The notes under the pieces were generated by a model. It saw only the letters and a program-made list of their open reading frames with translations, was not told where the DNA came from and did no database searches. Below, one piece after another: positions 1-7,704 of a DNA stretch of 64,000 bases. Both the position numbers and the translations under genes were made by a program. Numbering within the stretch: position 1 is the first letter of the stretch; each line of letters starts with the position of its first letter. The stretch comes from Flavobacterium cupriresistens (GTDB lineage: Bacteria > Bacteroidota > Bacteroidia > Flavobacteriales > Flavobacteriaceae): the NCBI RefSeq assembly GCF_020911925.1, contig NZ_CP087134.1, positions 1,550,001 to 1,614,000 on the forward strand, given 5' to 3'.

Positions 1-2
1 CT

Positions 3-764
3 GATTTTACAGAATACTTTATGTACACTATTGGTGTGGTTGCATTGTCGTATTTTTTATTCGAATTACTAAGAATTAAAGACAGAAAGCAACAGTATAA
101 ATTATTGGCTGCGTTTGTTTTTATCTTCGGATATTTTATGTTCATGGCTATTTCTGAGCAATCCGGAGGATCTTTGTCTTTATTTGCAAAAGATAATTTG
201 ACCAATAAATTGTTGTTTTTTACTATTGACCCCAATGTGGTTAACAATAGTATTAATTCATTATATGTAATTATTTTTAGTCCTTTAGTGGGATTGTTAT
301 GGATCTTTCTTTACAAAAGAAAAATAGAACCAAATACAGTTGTTAAATTCGGACTTTCCTTTATCCTTTTAGCTGCCGGATTCTTCGTTTTTTATAGCGC
401 AAGATTTTTTGTAGATGTAAACGGATTAAGTTCTTTAGACGTATTTGCCTTAGGATATCTGGTATATACACTAGGAGAATTGTGTATAGGACCAATCGGA
501 ATGTCGGTAATTACCAAATTGTCACCAAAAAGATTGTTTGGTATGATGATGGGTTTATGGTTTTTATCAAGTGCATTTGGTCAATTTGCTGCAGGAAAAC
601 TGGGGTCAGAAATGTCAAATGCCAATACAGGAACGACATTAATGTCAAAACTTATTGCTTATACAGACGGATACTATCAATTGGCAATCTATTCCTTAAT
701 TGCCGGTATCGTTTTAATCGTTACGACACCATTAATTAAGAAATTAATGCAAGAAGTAAAGTAG
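3..764 (+). CDS. POT-family peptide transporter, C-terminal part (5' end outside window)
   Basis: The reading frame is open from base 3 with no stop, so the start lies upstream of the window. The visible part has several long hydrophobic segments (for example LFFTIDP followed by YVIIFSPLVGLLWIFLY) and a conserved ELCIGPIGMSVITKLSPKRL stretch. That stretch is typical of the C-terminal half of proton-dependent di/tripeptide transporters (POT/PTR, DtpT-like) of the inner membrane. The ELCIGPIGMS and SPKR elements and a following GxxFGQFAAGKLG helix are what I rely on. It ends 50 bases before the next gene with no obvious terminator between them. Family assignment is fairly sure; the substrate is inferred. 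Confidence 0.85.
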   Translation, partial: DFTEYFMYTIGVVALSYFLFELLRIKDRKQQYKLLAAFVFIFGYFMFMAISEQSGGSLSLFAKDNLTNKLLFFTIDPNVVNNSINSLYVIIFSPLVGLLWIFLYKRKIEPNTVVKFGLSFILLAAGFFVFYSARFFVDVNGLSSLDVFALGYLVYTLGELCIGPIGMSVITKLSPKRLFGMMMGLWFLSSAFGQFAAGKLGSEMSNANTGTTLMSKLIAYTDGYYQLAIYSLIAGIVLIVTTPLIKKLMQEVK

Positions 765-791
765 ATGACATTTTGCATTGCAAATTTTGTT

Positions 792-799
792 TAAATTTG
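792..799 (+). promoter_or_regulatory. Candidate -7 box (TAAATTTG) for the first thioredoxin-fold gene
   Basis: TAAATTTG matches the Bacteroidota -7 consensus TAnnTTTG and lies 15 bases before the ATG at 815. The nearest TTG (773-775) gives only a 16-base spacer, so the -33 match is weak. Confidence 0.35.
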
Positions 800-814
800 T
801 TAAAAATAAACAAC

Positions 815-1282
815 ATGAAAAAAATATTTTTAATAGCTTTCTTTTTGGTTGGAGCATTTGTTGCCCAGGCTCAAGAGTTGAAATGGCATACAGATGTAAA
901 AGAAGCCATTGCAATAAGTAATAAAGAAAACAAACCAATGTTACTGTTTTTTACAGGAAGCGATTGGTGTGGATGGTGTATCCGACTGCAAAATGAAGTT
1001 TTAAAAACGGCTGAATTTTCAAAGTGGGCAAGTCAGAATGTTGTTTTAGTTGAATTAGATTATCCTAGAAGAACACCACAGACACCCGAATTAAAAAATC
1101 AGAATAACGAATTGCAACAAGCATTTGGTATACAAGGTTTTCCAACCATTTATTTTACCAGCGCTGAATCTAAAGACGGTAAAGTTAATTTTAAAGGCCT
1201 TGGTCATACCGGATATGTTGCCGGAGGTCCGACTGCCTGGTTGGCCGTAGCCGAAGGAATTGTTCATCCGAAAAAATCATAA
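815..1282 (+). CDS. Periplasmic thioredoxin-fold protein with CxxC
   Basis: This is a 155-residue thioredoxin-like protein. I chose the ATG at 815, rather than an in-frame start at 773, because it gives a clean signal peptide (MKKIFLIAFFLVGAFVAQAQ). A redox site SDWCGWC follows, with cysteines at residues 52 and 55, and a cis-proline loop GFPTIYF. These place it in the DUF255/thioredoxin_7 type of exported thiol-disulfide proteins. The mature protein should act in the periplasm. It is the first of three tandem paralogs and the only one that keeps both cysteines. Substrate unknown. Confidence 0.85.
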   Translation: MKKIFLIAFFLVGAFVAQAQELKWHTDVKEAIAISNKENKPMLLFFTGSDWCGWCIRLQNEVLKTAEFSKWASQNVVLVELDYPRRTPQTPELKNQNNELQQAFGIQGFPTIYFTSAESKDGKVNFKGLGHTGYVAGGPTAWLAVAEGIVHPKKS

Positions 1283-1309
1283 AGATATTTTAAAAATAGC
1301 TTTCTAAAG

Positions 1310-1342
1310 ACTCCTTACAGTACGTTGTAAGGAGTTTTTTTT
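1310..1342 (+). terminator. Intrinsic terminator
   Basis: The inverted repeat ACTCCTTACA/TGTAAGGAGT is followed by a run of eight T. It closes the first thioredoxin-fold gene. Confidence 0.8.
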
Positions 1343-1436
1343 GTTTAGAATAGGCGTATTAACGGGGGTTTAATTATTAAAATGATACTTATTTTAGAAG
1401 CGAAAAATAAATAGTTTGTTTTTTGTGCTAATAAAA

Positions 1437-1466
1437 TTGGAAAATTAAAATATTATGTTAATTTCG
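1437..1466 (+). promoter_or_regulatory. Candidate promoter TTG-N19-TAATTTCG
   Basis: TTG at 1437-1439, a 19-base spacer and TAATTTCG at 1459-1466 fit the Bacteroidota promoter with one mismatch in the -7 box. The box lies 28 bases before the second thioredoxin-fold gene. Confidence 0.5.
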
Positions 1467-1494
1467 TCAATCTAATCTAACCAAGCCTATTGAT

Positions 1495-1947
1495 ATGACT
1501 AAAAAATTACTTATCCTACTTGTTTTTTTAGGTTCATTTTCGATGCAATCCCAAAACTTAGTTTGGAAAACTAATATGACGGATGCGATTGCATTAAGTA
1601 ACGAACAAAAAAAACCAATGTTAATTTTATTCACGACAGCCGATGCGCCGAATAATTTGCAAAATGAAATCTTTAGAACTCCGGACTTTGCTGTGTGGTC
1701 AAGAGACAATGTTATTCTTGTAAAATTGGATTTATCAGATGTTAATGTATCTGATACTGATAAAGAGCAAAACATGAAGTTGAAAGATGCCTTCGGCGTT
1801 AATGATTTTCCGCAAGTATGCTACGCTAGTGCTTCTATCAGAAAGAATAAAACAACTTTTAGTGCCCTGGGAAAAATTTCCTATAAACCGGGAGGAGCAA
1901 AATCTTGGATTTCGGAATCGAATTCTATTTTGCACCCAAGTGAATAA
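1495..1947 (+). CDS. Thioredoxin-fold paralog lacking the CxxC active site
   Basis: This 150-residue exported protein is clearly related to the gene at 815: it shares W24, the KPMLxLFT strand, the FxxWSRDNVILVKLDL segment and a C-terminal GGAxSWI motif. The active-site segment is shortened by three residues and reads TTADAPNNLQNE, so both redox cysteines are gone. The only cysteine of the mature region lies just after the presumed cis-proline (FPQVCYA). It has a signal peptide (MTKKLLILLVFLGSFSMQSQ). A disulfide reductase role is unlikely. A binding or structural role is possible, but I do not know the function. Confidence 0.8.
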   Translation: MTKKLLILLVFLGSFSMQSQNLVWKTNMTDAIALSNEQKKPMLILFTTADAPNNLQNEIFRTPDFAVWSRDNVILVKLDLSDVNVSDTDKEQNMKLKDAFGVNDFPQVCYASASIRKNKTTFSALGKISYKPGGAKSWISESNSILHPSE

Positions 1948-1985
1948 CTAAAATTTAAATTAAGTTACTTAATTTAATTTGTAGA

Positions 1986-2025
1986 GTCCCTTTTTGCCAA
2001 CGTGCAAAAAGGGATGTTTTTTTTT
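1986..2025 (+). terminator. Intrinsic terminator
   Basis: TCCCTTTTTGC/GCAAAAAGGGA form a hairpin and a T-rich run follows. It ends the second thioredoxin-fold gene. Confidence 0.8.
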
Positions 2026-2219
2026 AAATAGGTTTATTCTTTAAGGATTGTTTTGTGTCGTTTAAATTACTGTTTTTATGTGAGGGCGTGTATTCCTTAT
2101 AGCTTCGATAGTAAAATATATTTTATATCACTTTTGAATTGGTTCTAGTGATTATATTTTTGTTTTTTAAGATAAATTTTGCTAAATTGGTTTTTTGTTA
2201 ACTTAATTTATGCAATTTT

Positions 2220-2669
2220 ATGAATAGAAAACTACTTTTATTGCTGTTTTTTTTAGTTACATTTTTGATGAACGCTCAAAATGCTGGTTGGACAACAAAC
2301 GTGACCGATGCAATTGCTTTGAGCGCTGAACAAAGAAGGCCGATGTTAATTTTGTTTACGGCCGCGAGCGCATCCGATAACCTGCAGGAGGAAGTGTTTG
2401 GAACCCCTGAATTTGAAAAGTGGTCTCGTAAGAATGTGATATTAGTAAAACTCGATTTATCTGATTTTTCCTCCAGTTTGATCAAAGAGCAAAATGTCAG
2501 GTTAAAAAATGCTTTCGAAATTATTGAGTTACCACAAGTATGTATTGTCAATGGAGCAATTAGGAATGGCAAAACAACGTTTGATATGCTCGGAAAAGTA
2601 TCTTATAGAAACGGCGGAGCCAGAAGCTGGATATCAGAATGTGATTCGATTTTGAATCCGTCTGAATAA
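2220..2669 (+). CDS. Third thioredoxin-fold paralog, also lacking CxxC
   Basis: This 149-residue exported protein is closest to the gene at 1495. Shared features are a signal peptide ending in MNAQNA, the TDAIALS and RRPMLILFT segments and the C-terminal GGARSWISECDSILNPSE. The redox motif is replaced by AASASDNLQEEV. As in its neighbour there is a cysteine just after the cis-proline position (LPQVCIV), which the CxxC-bearing copy lacks. Lower conservation of the centre suggests drift since duplication. It converges on comEC with 13 bases between the stop codons. Function unknown. Confidence 0.8.
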   Translation: MNRKLLLLLFFLVTFLMNAQNAGWTTNVTDAIALSAEQRRPMLILFTAASASDNLQEEVFGTPEFEKWSRKNVILVKLDLSDFSSSLIKEQNVRLKNAFEIIELPQVCIVNGAIRNGKTTFDMLGKVSYRNGGARSWISECDSILNPSE

Positions 2670-2682
2670 AAGATAGTAGTGG

Positions 2683-4719
2683 CTAGTTTAATTTATAGAA
2701 TCCCTTTTCACCGGTAGAGTGAAAAGGGATTTTTCTTTTGGAGCAGCTTATTTCCCAACGTTTTTGAATCGAATAAGAGTTGGATCCATCCGATACTACT
2801 ATTTTTGGGTTTAAGTCAAGTAAAACACGATCCAGATTTATTTTTGGGGATTGTATTAGAAGGAGAACATCAGGCGAAATAGCTTTTTTATAGACTCCGC
2901 TACTGTCAATCAGGAAGATTTTTTTAGAATTAAAAAAGAAGATGTTTTTAATTGTACGGATCGACTTTAGTATTCCAAAACTCCCCACCAGATAGGAACT
3001 TATATTTTTTTGAAGGGAGTCTTTTCCTAAAAGAGTATCATTTGCAAAGAGGGTAATGTTTTGGCCGGTTCGCTCGGTGATAATGGTTTTTTTCTTGATA
3101 TGATATACAATTAGTTCCGATTTGTTTTCGACCTCTTTTTTGGTGCTAATATAGGCCAGCTGAACAAAAACTATAGAAAGCATAGTGGCGATTAATTTAC
3201 TATAAGTTGGTTTCTTGAACCAGATAACGCTCGTAATGATCAGTAGATAATAACTAAGTAAATAATAAAAATTAAAGCGAATGTCGCGAATAACAAAAAA
3301 ATCAAAAGAGGCGATATAGTGTATGATTGTATTTAACAGATATATGCTTTTTTCAAAAATCTGAATAAAGATTATCGGACAGCCGGTAAAGACAGAAATG
3401 AGCAGTACAACAATTCCGGCAATCATTGTAAAAGATAAGACCGGAAGAATAAGAATATTGGTTACAAAAAATAAAGAAGGAAATTGATGGAAGTAATACA
3501 AACAAATTGGGAATGTTCCAATTTGGGCGGCAAAGGAAATCGTTAAAGCTTCCCACAGATAAGTCAGGATTTTGGTTGTGGGTTTCCAAATCTCTTTTAA
3601 TAATGGTTGTATCCAAAGAATCGAGAATAAGGCAATATAACTCAATTGAAATCCCGCATCAAATAAAAAATAAGGCTCAAATAACAAAATTAACAATACA
3701 GAAACCAGTAAGGTGTGATAAATGTTGCTGCCTCTTCTAAGATGATTCCCGATAGCCAGAAAGGAAAACATGACCACAGAGCGCAAAACAGGAGGTGATA
3801 AGCCAGAGATAATACCAAAAAGACCTAGCGCCACCAAAATGGTAATTAGCTTTATAAAAGAGCCCTTACGTGTATTGGGGATCGGTTTCAGAAGAAAAAG
3901 AATAAATAACATAATGTAACCTACGTGCAGTCCTGAAACAGACAAAACATGTGTTGCCCCCGAATATTGATAATCTTTAAGGGTTTCGGGTGAAATTTCT
4001 TGTTGCTGACCTAAAATTAAGGCCATCGCTACATTCATTTCGGTTTTGTTTAAACCCGCTTTAGTAAGGTTGTAAATGATCCTTGAGTGTAGCTTTGCGG
4101 CATAAAACCAAATAGTTCTGTTGACTTTTTTGTTAATTCTGATTTCGGATTTAGAAATAAAAACCTGGGCATATATTTGTTTGTTGGCCAGATAAGTTCC
4201 ATAATCAAATTGATAGGGATTTTTTACTGTTCCCAGGTGCTGTAAAGTGGCTTTTGTTTGAATTGTATTTCCAATAATTAACCTATTTGAAGCACTGTCT
4301 TTCTCGATATTTACAATAATTTTTCCTTGATAAAAGCTGTTTTCAATAGGATTTAAAACGGCAACATAACGATCATTGTAAACATTGCCCTTTAGCTTTT
4401 CAACTAAAGTAAAAGACATAGTATGTGGCTTTTCGAATCCTTTTTGGTAATGACTGTAATGAGATTGTTGAAGTGTATTTGTATGCAGTAGCAAGCTGAT
4501 GATACCCAGCCAAAAGGAAAGTAAGTAGGTGCTTATTCCAAAAAAAACGAGGTGTTTTTTATTCTTTTTTGATGCAAAATAAAAGATTGAAAAAAGAATT
4601 ACAATACTTACGACAGAGACAGTTGTTACTAAAAAGCCAGGTAGCCAATAGTAAGAAACCAATAAGCCCATTATAAAGGCAATCGTAATTTTAGTCAACG
4701 GAAAATCTAATACTTTCAT
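2683..4719 (-). CDS. comEC: ComEC/Rec2-family membrane protein
   Basis: This is a 678-residue multi-spanning membrane protein. An N-terminal transmembrane and OB-like region is followed by the Competence domain signature (VLSVSGLHVGYIM, then GISGLSPPVLRSVVMF), which marks the channel that carries single-stranded DNA across the inner membrane in transformable bacteria. The C-terminal 130 residues resemble the end of a metallo-beta-lactamase-like domain, but I see no HxHxDH metal-binding motif. The last codons overlap a hairpin that also terminates the convergent gene. Natural competence of the organism is not shown by this gene alone. Confidence 0.88.
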   Translation of the reverse strand: MKVLDFPLTKITIAFIMGLLVSYYWLPGFLVTTVSVVSIVILFSIFYFASKKNKKHLVFFGISTYLLSFWLGIISLLLHTNTLQQSHYSHYQKGFEKPHTMSFTLVEKLKGNVYNDRYVAVLNPIENSFYQGKIIVNIEKDSASNRLIIGNTIQTKATLQHLGTVKNPYQFDYGTYLANKQIYAQVFISKSEIRINKKVNRTIWFYAAKLHSRIIYNLTKAGLNKTEMNVAMALILGQQQEISPETLKDYQYSGATHVLSVSGLHVGYIMLFILFLLKPIPNTRKGSFIKLITILVALGLFGIISGLSPPVLRSVVMFSFLAIGNHLRRGSNIYHTLLVSVLLILLFEPYFLFDAGFQLSYIALFSILWIQPLLKEIWKPTTKILTYLWEALTISFAAQIGTFPICLYYFHQFPSLFFVTNILILPVLSFTMIAGIVVLLISVFTGCPIIFIQIFEKSIYLLNTIIHYIASFDFFVIRDIRFNFYYLLSYYLLIITSVIWFKKPTYSKLIATMLSIVFVQLAYISTKKEVENKSELIVYHIKKKTIITERTGQNITLFANDTLLGKDSLQKNISSYLVGSFGILKSIRTIKNIFFFNSKKIFLIDSSGVYKKAISPDVLLLIQSPKINLDRVLLDLNPKIVVSDGSNSYSIQKRWEISCSKRKIPFHSTGEKGFYKLN
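2699..2733. terminator. Terminator hairpin inside the 3' end of comEC
   Basis: ATCCCTTTTCAC/GTGAAAAGGGAT form a stem followed by TTTTTCTTTT on the plus strand, suited to terminate the third thioredoxin-fold gene. The same bases encode the final STGEKGF residues of ComEC. Confidence 0.7.
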
Positions 4720-4772
4720 GTTTTAAAAGTATTAAAAATTTGTAAGAAAAAAGTTATTTTATTTATAAAAGA

Positions 4773-5258
4773 CTATTCGAGAACCCTGTTGATCTGGGCA
4801 AAAGAATTTTGATAATAAGCTTCTTTGGTGGAGGAGATTATTACGCCTTTTGAAGTAGAAGAATGTACAAATTTTATTTCGTTTGAATTAGCCTCCGTAA
4901 TTAGCCCAACATGATTGATTTGTTTGCTTCTGTTGGTCTTAAAGAAAATCAAATCACCTTTTTGAGCATCCTTAAACTGGATAATTTTCCCGATTTTAGA
5001 TTGCTCATAAGAACTTCTTGGCATTGAGATATTCTCGGTTTGAAAGGCAGTATAAACCAATCCAGAGCAGTCAAAACCACTTTTAGTCGTGCCTCCCGCT
5101 TTGTATCGCACACCAAGATTGTCCGTTGCTACATCGACTAAATGTTTTACTGCATATTTGTTCTCCCGCTTTGATTCCTTTTTATCTACTACAGTGGAGC
5201 TTGATTTACAAGAAGCAAAAAGCAGAGCGGAAAAGAGTAAAACGAGTAGTTTTTTCAA
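4773..5258 (-). CDS. NlpC/P60 (C40) peptidase lipoprotein
   Basis: This is a 161-residue lipoprotein (lipobox LFASC, cysteine at residue 17) with a C40 cysteine peptidase domain. The presumed catalytic cysteine lies in GFDCSGLVYTAF, the histidine in INHVGLI and the third polar residue in KFVHSST. Such enzymes cut D-glutamyl-meso-diaminopimelate bonds in cell-wall peptides at the outer face. It lies 11 bases downstream of lpxB and 53 bases before comEC on the same strand, so these genes are likely co-transcribed. Confidence 0.9.
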   Translation of the reverse strand: MKKLLVLLFSALLFASCKSSSTVVDKKESKRENKYAVKHLVDVATDNLGVRYKAGGTTKSGFDCSGLVYTAFQTENISMPRSSYEQSKIGKIIQFKDAQKGDLIFFKTNRSKQINHVGLITEANSNEIKFVHSSTSKGVIISSTKEAYYQNSFAQINRVLE

Positions 5259-5269
5259 AATAAAATTTT

Positions 5270-6388
5270 TTAAAGCGGTTTTAAATCAGCAACAATAAGT
5301 TTTGCTGTTTTTTTACTGGCTCCGACACCTCCTAATTTTTGCTCTAAAATATCATAGTTTTGCAACAATTTTTGACGGTAAGCAGGTTCCAGTATTTTAT
5401 ATAACTCTTCTTTTATGCGTTTCGTATTGCAGTCACTCTGAATTAACTCGGTTACGACTTCCTGATCCATAATTAAATTGACCAGAGAGATGTATTTTAA
5501 GGTAATAATGCGTTTTGCAATCTGATACGAAATGTTGCTTCCTTTATAACAAACGACTTCAGGAACTTTAAACAAAGCCGTTTCTAAAGTTGCAGTACCC
5601 GAGGTAACCAAAGCTGCAGTCGATGATCGAAGCAGGGCATAGGTTTTATTCGAGATAAATTTGATATTTTTATTGGTGATAAATTGCTGGTAAAACCCAA
5701 AATCCTGACTTGGGGCACCGGCGATTACAAATTCATAGTCTTGAAAATCGTCTACGACACTCAGCATTACACTTAGCATTTTGGTGATTTCCTGCTGACG
5801 ACTTCCCGGTAAAACAGCAATAATTGGTCGATCGCTTAATTGATTTTCTTTTCTAAAAACAGCTTCATCAAAGGCTGGCTGATTCTGAATCGCATCAATC
5901 AGCGGATGCCCTACAAAAGCTACTGGAAAATGATGTTTGTCTTCATAAAAGCTTTTTTCAAAAGGCAAAATGACAAACATTTTATCAATATCATGTTTGA
6001 TTGCTTTGATTCTGCTTTCTTTCCAGGCCCAGATTTGTGGCGAAATATAATAGTGTGTTTTGTAATTTAAAGCTTTAGCCCATTTTGCAATACGCATATT
6101 AAACCCCGGATAATCAATAAAAATAATAACATCGGGTTGAAAAGCGGCAATGTCTTTTTTGCAAATAGTAATATTGGTTAAAATGGTTTTTAGATTAAAA
6201 ATAACTTCCACAAAACCCATAAAAGCCAATTCGCGATAGTGTTTTACCAAAGTTCCGCCCACTTTTTGCATTAAGTCACCACCCCAGAATCTGATTTCGG
6301 CCTGAGGATCTTCCTCGTATAAGGCTTTCATTAAATTAGAACCATGTAGGTCTCCGGAGGCTTCACCAGCTATTATGTAGTATTTCAT
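5270..6388 (-). CDS. lpxB: Lipid-A-disaccharide synthase
   Basis: This 372-residue protein is a GT19 glycosyltransferase. It joins UDP-2,3-diacylglucosamine with lipid X to make the lipid A disaccharide at the inner face of the inner membrane. Family marks are the N-terminal AGEASGDLHG, the central YYISPQIWAWKESRIK, the PFE motif and VAFVGHPLID, then VLPGSRQQEI. Length matches the family. Its place after surE and the small membrane protein is consistent with a surE-lpxB unit. Confidence 0.96.
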   Translation of the reverse strand: MKYYIIAGEASGDLHGSNLMKALYEEDPQAEIRFWGGDLMQKVGGTLVKHYRELAFMGFVEVIFNLKTILTNITICKKDIAAFQPDVIIFIDYPGFNMRIAKWAKALNYKTHYYISPQIWAWKESRIKAIKHDIDKMFVILPFEKSFYEDKHHFPVAFVGHPLIDAIQNQPAFDEAVFRKENQLSDRPIIAVLPGSRQQEITKMLSVMLSVVDDFQDYEFVIAGAPSQDFGFYQQFITNKNIKFISNKTYALLRSSTAALVTSGTATLETALFKVPEVVCYKGSNISYQIAKRIITLKYISLVNLIMDQEVVTELIQSDCNTKRIKEELYKILEPAYRQKLLQNYDILEQKLGGVGASKKTAKLIVADLKPL

Positions 6389-6456
6389 GTTCGTTTTTTT
6401 GAAGAGGTGTTCTGTTTTTCAACACAACTATTTTTTTTGCAAGGCAAAGATAAGAT

Positions 6457-6729
6457 TTAAATAAATACAGTAGAAATTGCCAAAACAATCACTGCCAGGA
6501 TTACGCCCCGTGCCATAAATTCTTTGTTTCGTTTTAAGAAAAAAGCAAAAACAGCAAGATCTAAAAGGGTTCCCAAAGTGATAATTTTCCCTAAATAACC
6601 ATATTCTTTAATAGTTTGAATCCCTGTTGAGAAGTCAAATGGTGTAAAAAAGGTAATGAATAAGTAACTTCCTAAAAGAGAAGTGAAAATCCCCACAATA
6701 AAACCTGCCAGTATCTCTTTTTTATTCAT
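6457..6729 (-). CDS. Small inner-membrane protein, unknown function
   Basis: This 90-residue protein has about three hydrophobic segments (near residues 7-28, 47-64 and 72-90) and a short basic loop with KRNKEF. I do not recognise a domain. Its start overlaps the end of surE by 8 bases and lpxB follows 68 bases downstream. It is therefore probably a real, co-translated gene, and it could assist envelope lipid metabolism, which is only a guess from its position. Confidence 0.75.
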   Translation of the reverse strand: MNKKEILAGFIVGIFTSLLGSYLFITFFTPFDFSTGIQTIKEYGYLGKIITLGTLLDLAVFAFFLKRNKEFMARGVILAVIVLAISTVFI

Positions 6730-7501
6730 TTAAATCCCAGGTGTTAAGTTGCTGTATAGAATGGTGCGCCGTCAAATCAAATTGTACAGGAACTATTGAG
6801 ATGTATCCATTTTCAAGTGCCCATTCGTCTGTATCTTCTCCTTTGTCTTCATTGACAAATTTTCCCGAAAGCCAGTAATAATCTTTACCAAATGGAGTTT
6901 GTCGTTTGTCAAATTTTTCAACCCAAAGCGCTTTGGCCTGACGACAAACTTTTATTCCTTTAATTTCGTTCTCTTTTAACTTTGGAAAATTAACATTCAG
7001 AACAACACCTTCCGGTAATTTATTGGCAAGCGTTTCTAAGGTTATTTTTTTTATGAATGATTTTATAGGTTCAAAATCGGCATTCCAGTCATAATCCAAC
7101 AAAGAAAAACCAATCGCGGGAATTCCTTCAATTCCAGCTTCAACAGCGGCACTCATAGTTCCGGAATAAATTACATTTATAGAAGAATTTGATCCGTGAT
7201 TGATGCCAGAAACGCATAAATCGGGTTTTCTTTTTAAGATTTCATTTACGGCTAGTTTTACACAATCTACAGGAGTTCCGGAACAGCTGTATTCGATTGT
7301 TTTCGCATTTTCTTTAGATATTTTATCCAAGTATAGCGTGTTGTTAATCGTAATGGCATGTCCCATGGCACTTTGAGGTTTGTCGGGAGCAACAACAAGT
7401 ACGTCTCCGATTGTTTCCATAACACTTATCAAAGCTCTGATTCCCGGTGCCAGAATTCCATCATCATTGGTAACTAATATAAGTGGTTTTTCGTGTTTCA
7501 T
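6722..7501 (-). CDS. surE: 5'/3'-nucleotidase SurE
   Basis: This 259-residue metal-dependent phosphatase removes phosphate from nucleoside monophosphates. The N-terminal VTNDDGILAPGI carries the two metal-binding aspartates. SGINHGSN supplies the conserved asparagine, and YSGTMSAAVEAGI is the usual family signature. It is the first gene of a minus-strand run that continues to comEC and has a promoter-like box just upstream. Confidence 0.96.
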   Translation of the reverse strand: MKHEKPLILVTNDDGILAPGIRALISVMETIGDVLVVAPDKPQSAMGHAITINNTLYLDKISKENAKTIEYSCSGTPVDCVKLAVNEILKRKPDLCVSGINHGSNSSINVIYSGTMSAAVEAGIEGIPAIGFSLLDYDWNADFEPIKSFIKKITLETLANKLPEGVVLNVNFPKLKENEIKGIKVCRQAKALWVEKFDKRQTPFGKDYYWLSGKFVNEDKGEDTDEWALENGYISIVPVQFDLTAHHSIQQLNTWDLNE

Positions 7502-7537
7502 TTTAGAAATATTAGGTAATTAATAGGATTATAAAAG

Positions 7538-7545
7538 CAAATGTA
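7538..7545 (-). promoter_or_regulatory. Candidate -7 box (TACATTTG) for surE
   Basis: On the minus strand the bases read TACATTTG, an exact TAnnTTTG match 36 bases before the surE ATG. No TTG sits at the expected -33 distance. Confidence 0.45.
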
Positions 7546-7704
7546 GTGACAGATTTTTGTAGAATAGTTACAAATAAAATAAAATTTATCAACTAAATAA
7601 AAGTTGGCTTTGGCAAGTCAAACATTTTTATACCTTTAACAAAAAATTATAGTGAACTTGGCTTTAGTGGCATAGTTTTTACCGTAACTTAGATTAAAAA
7701 ATTG

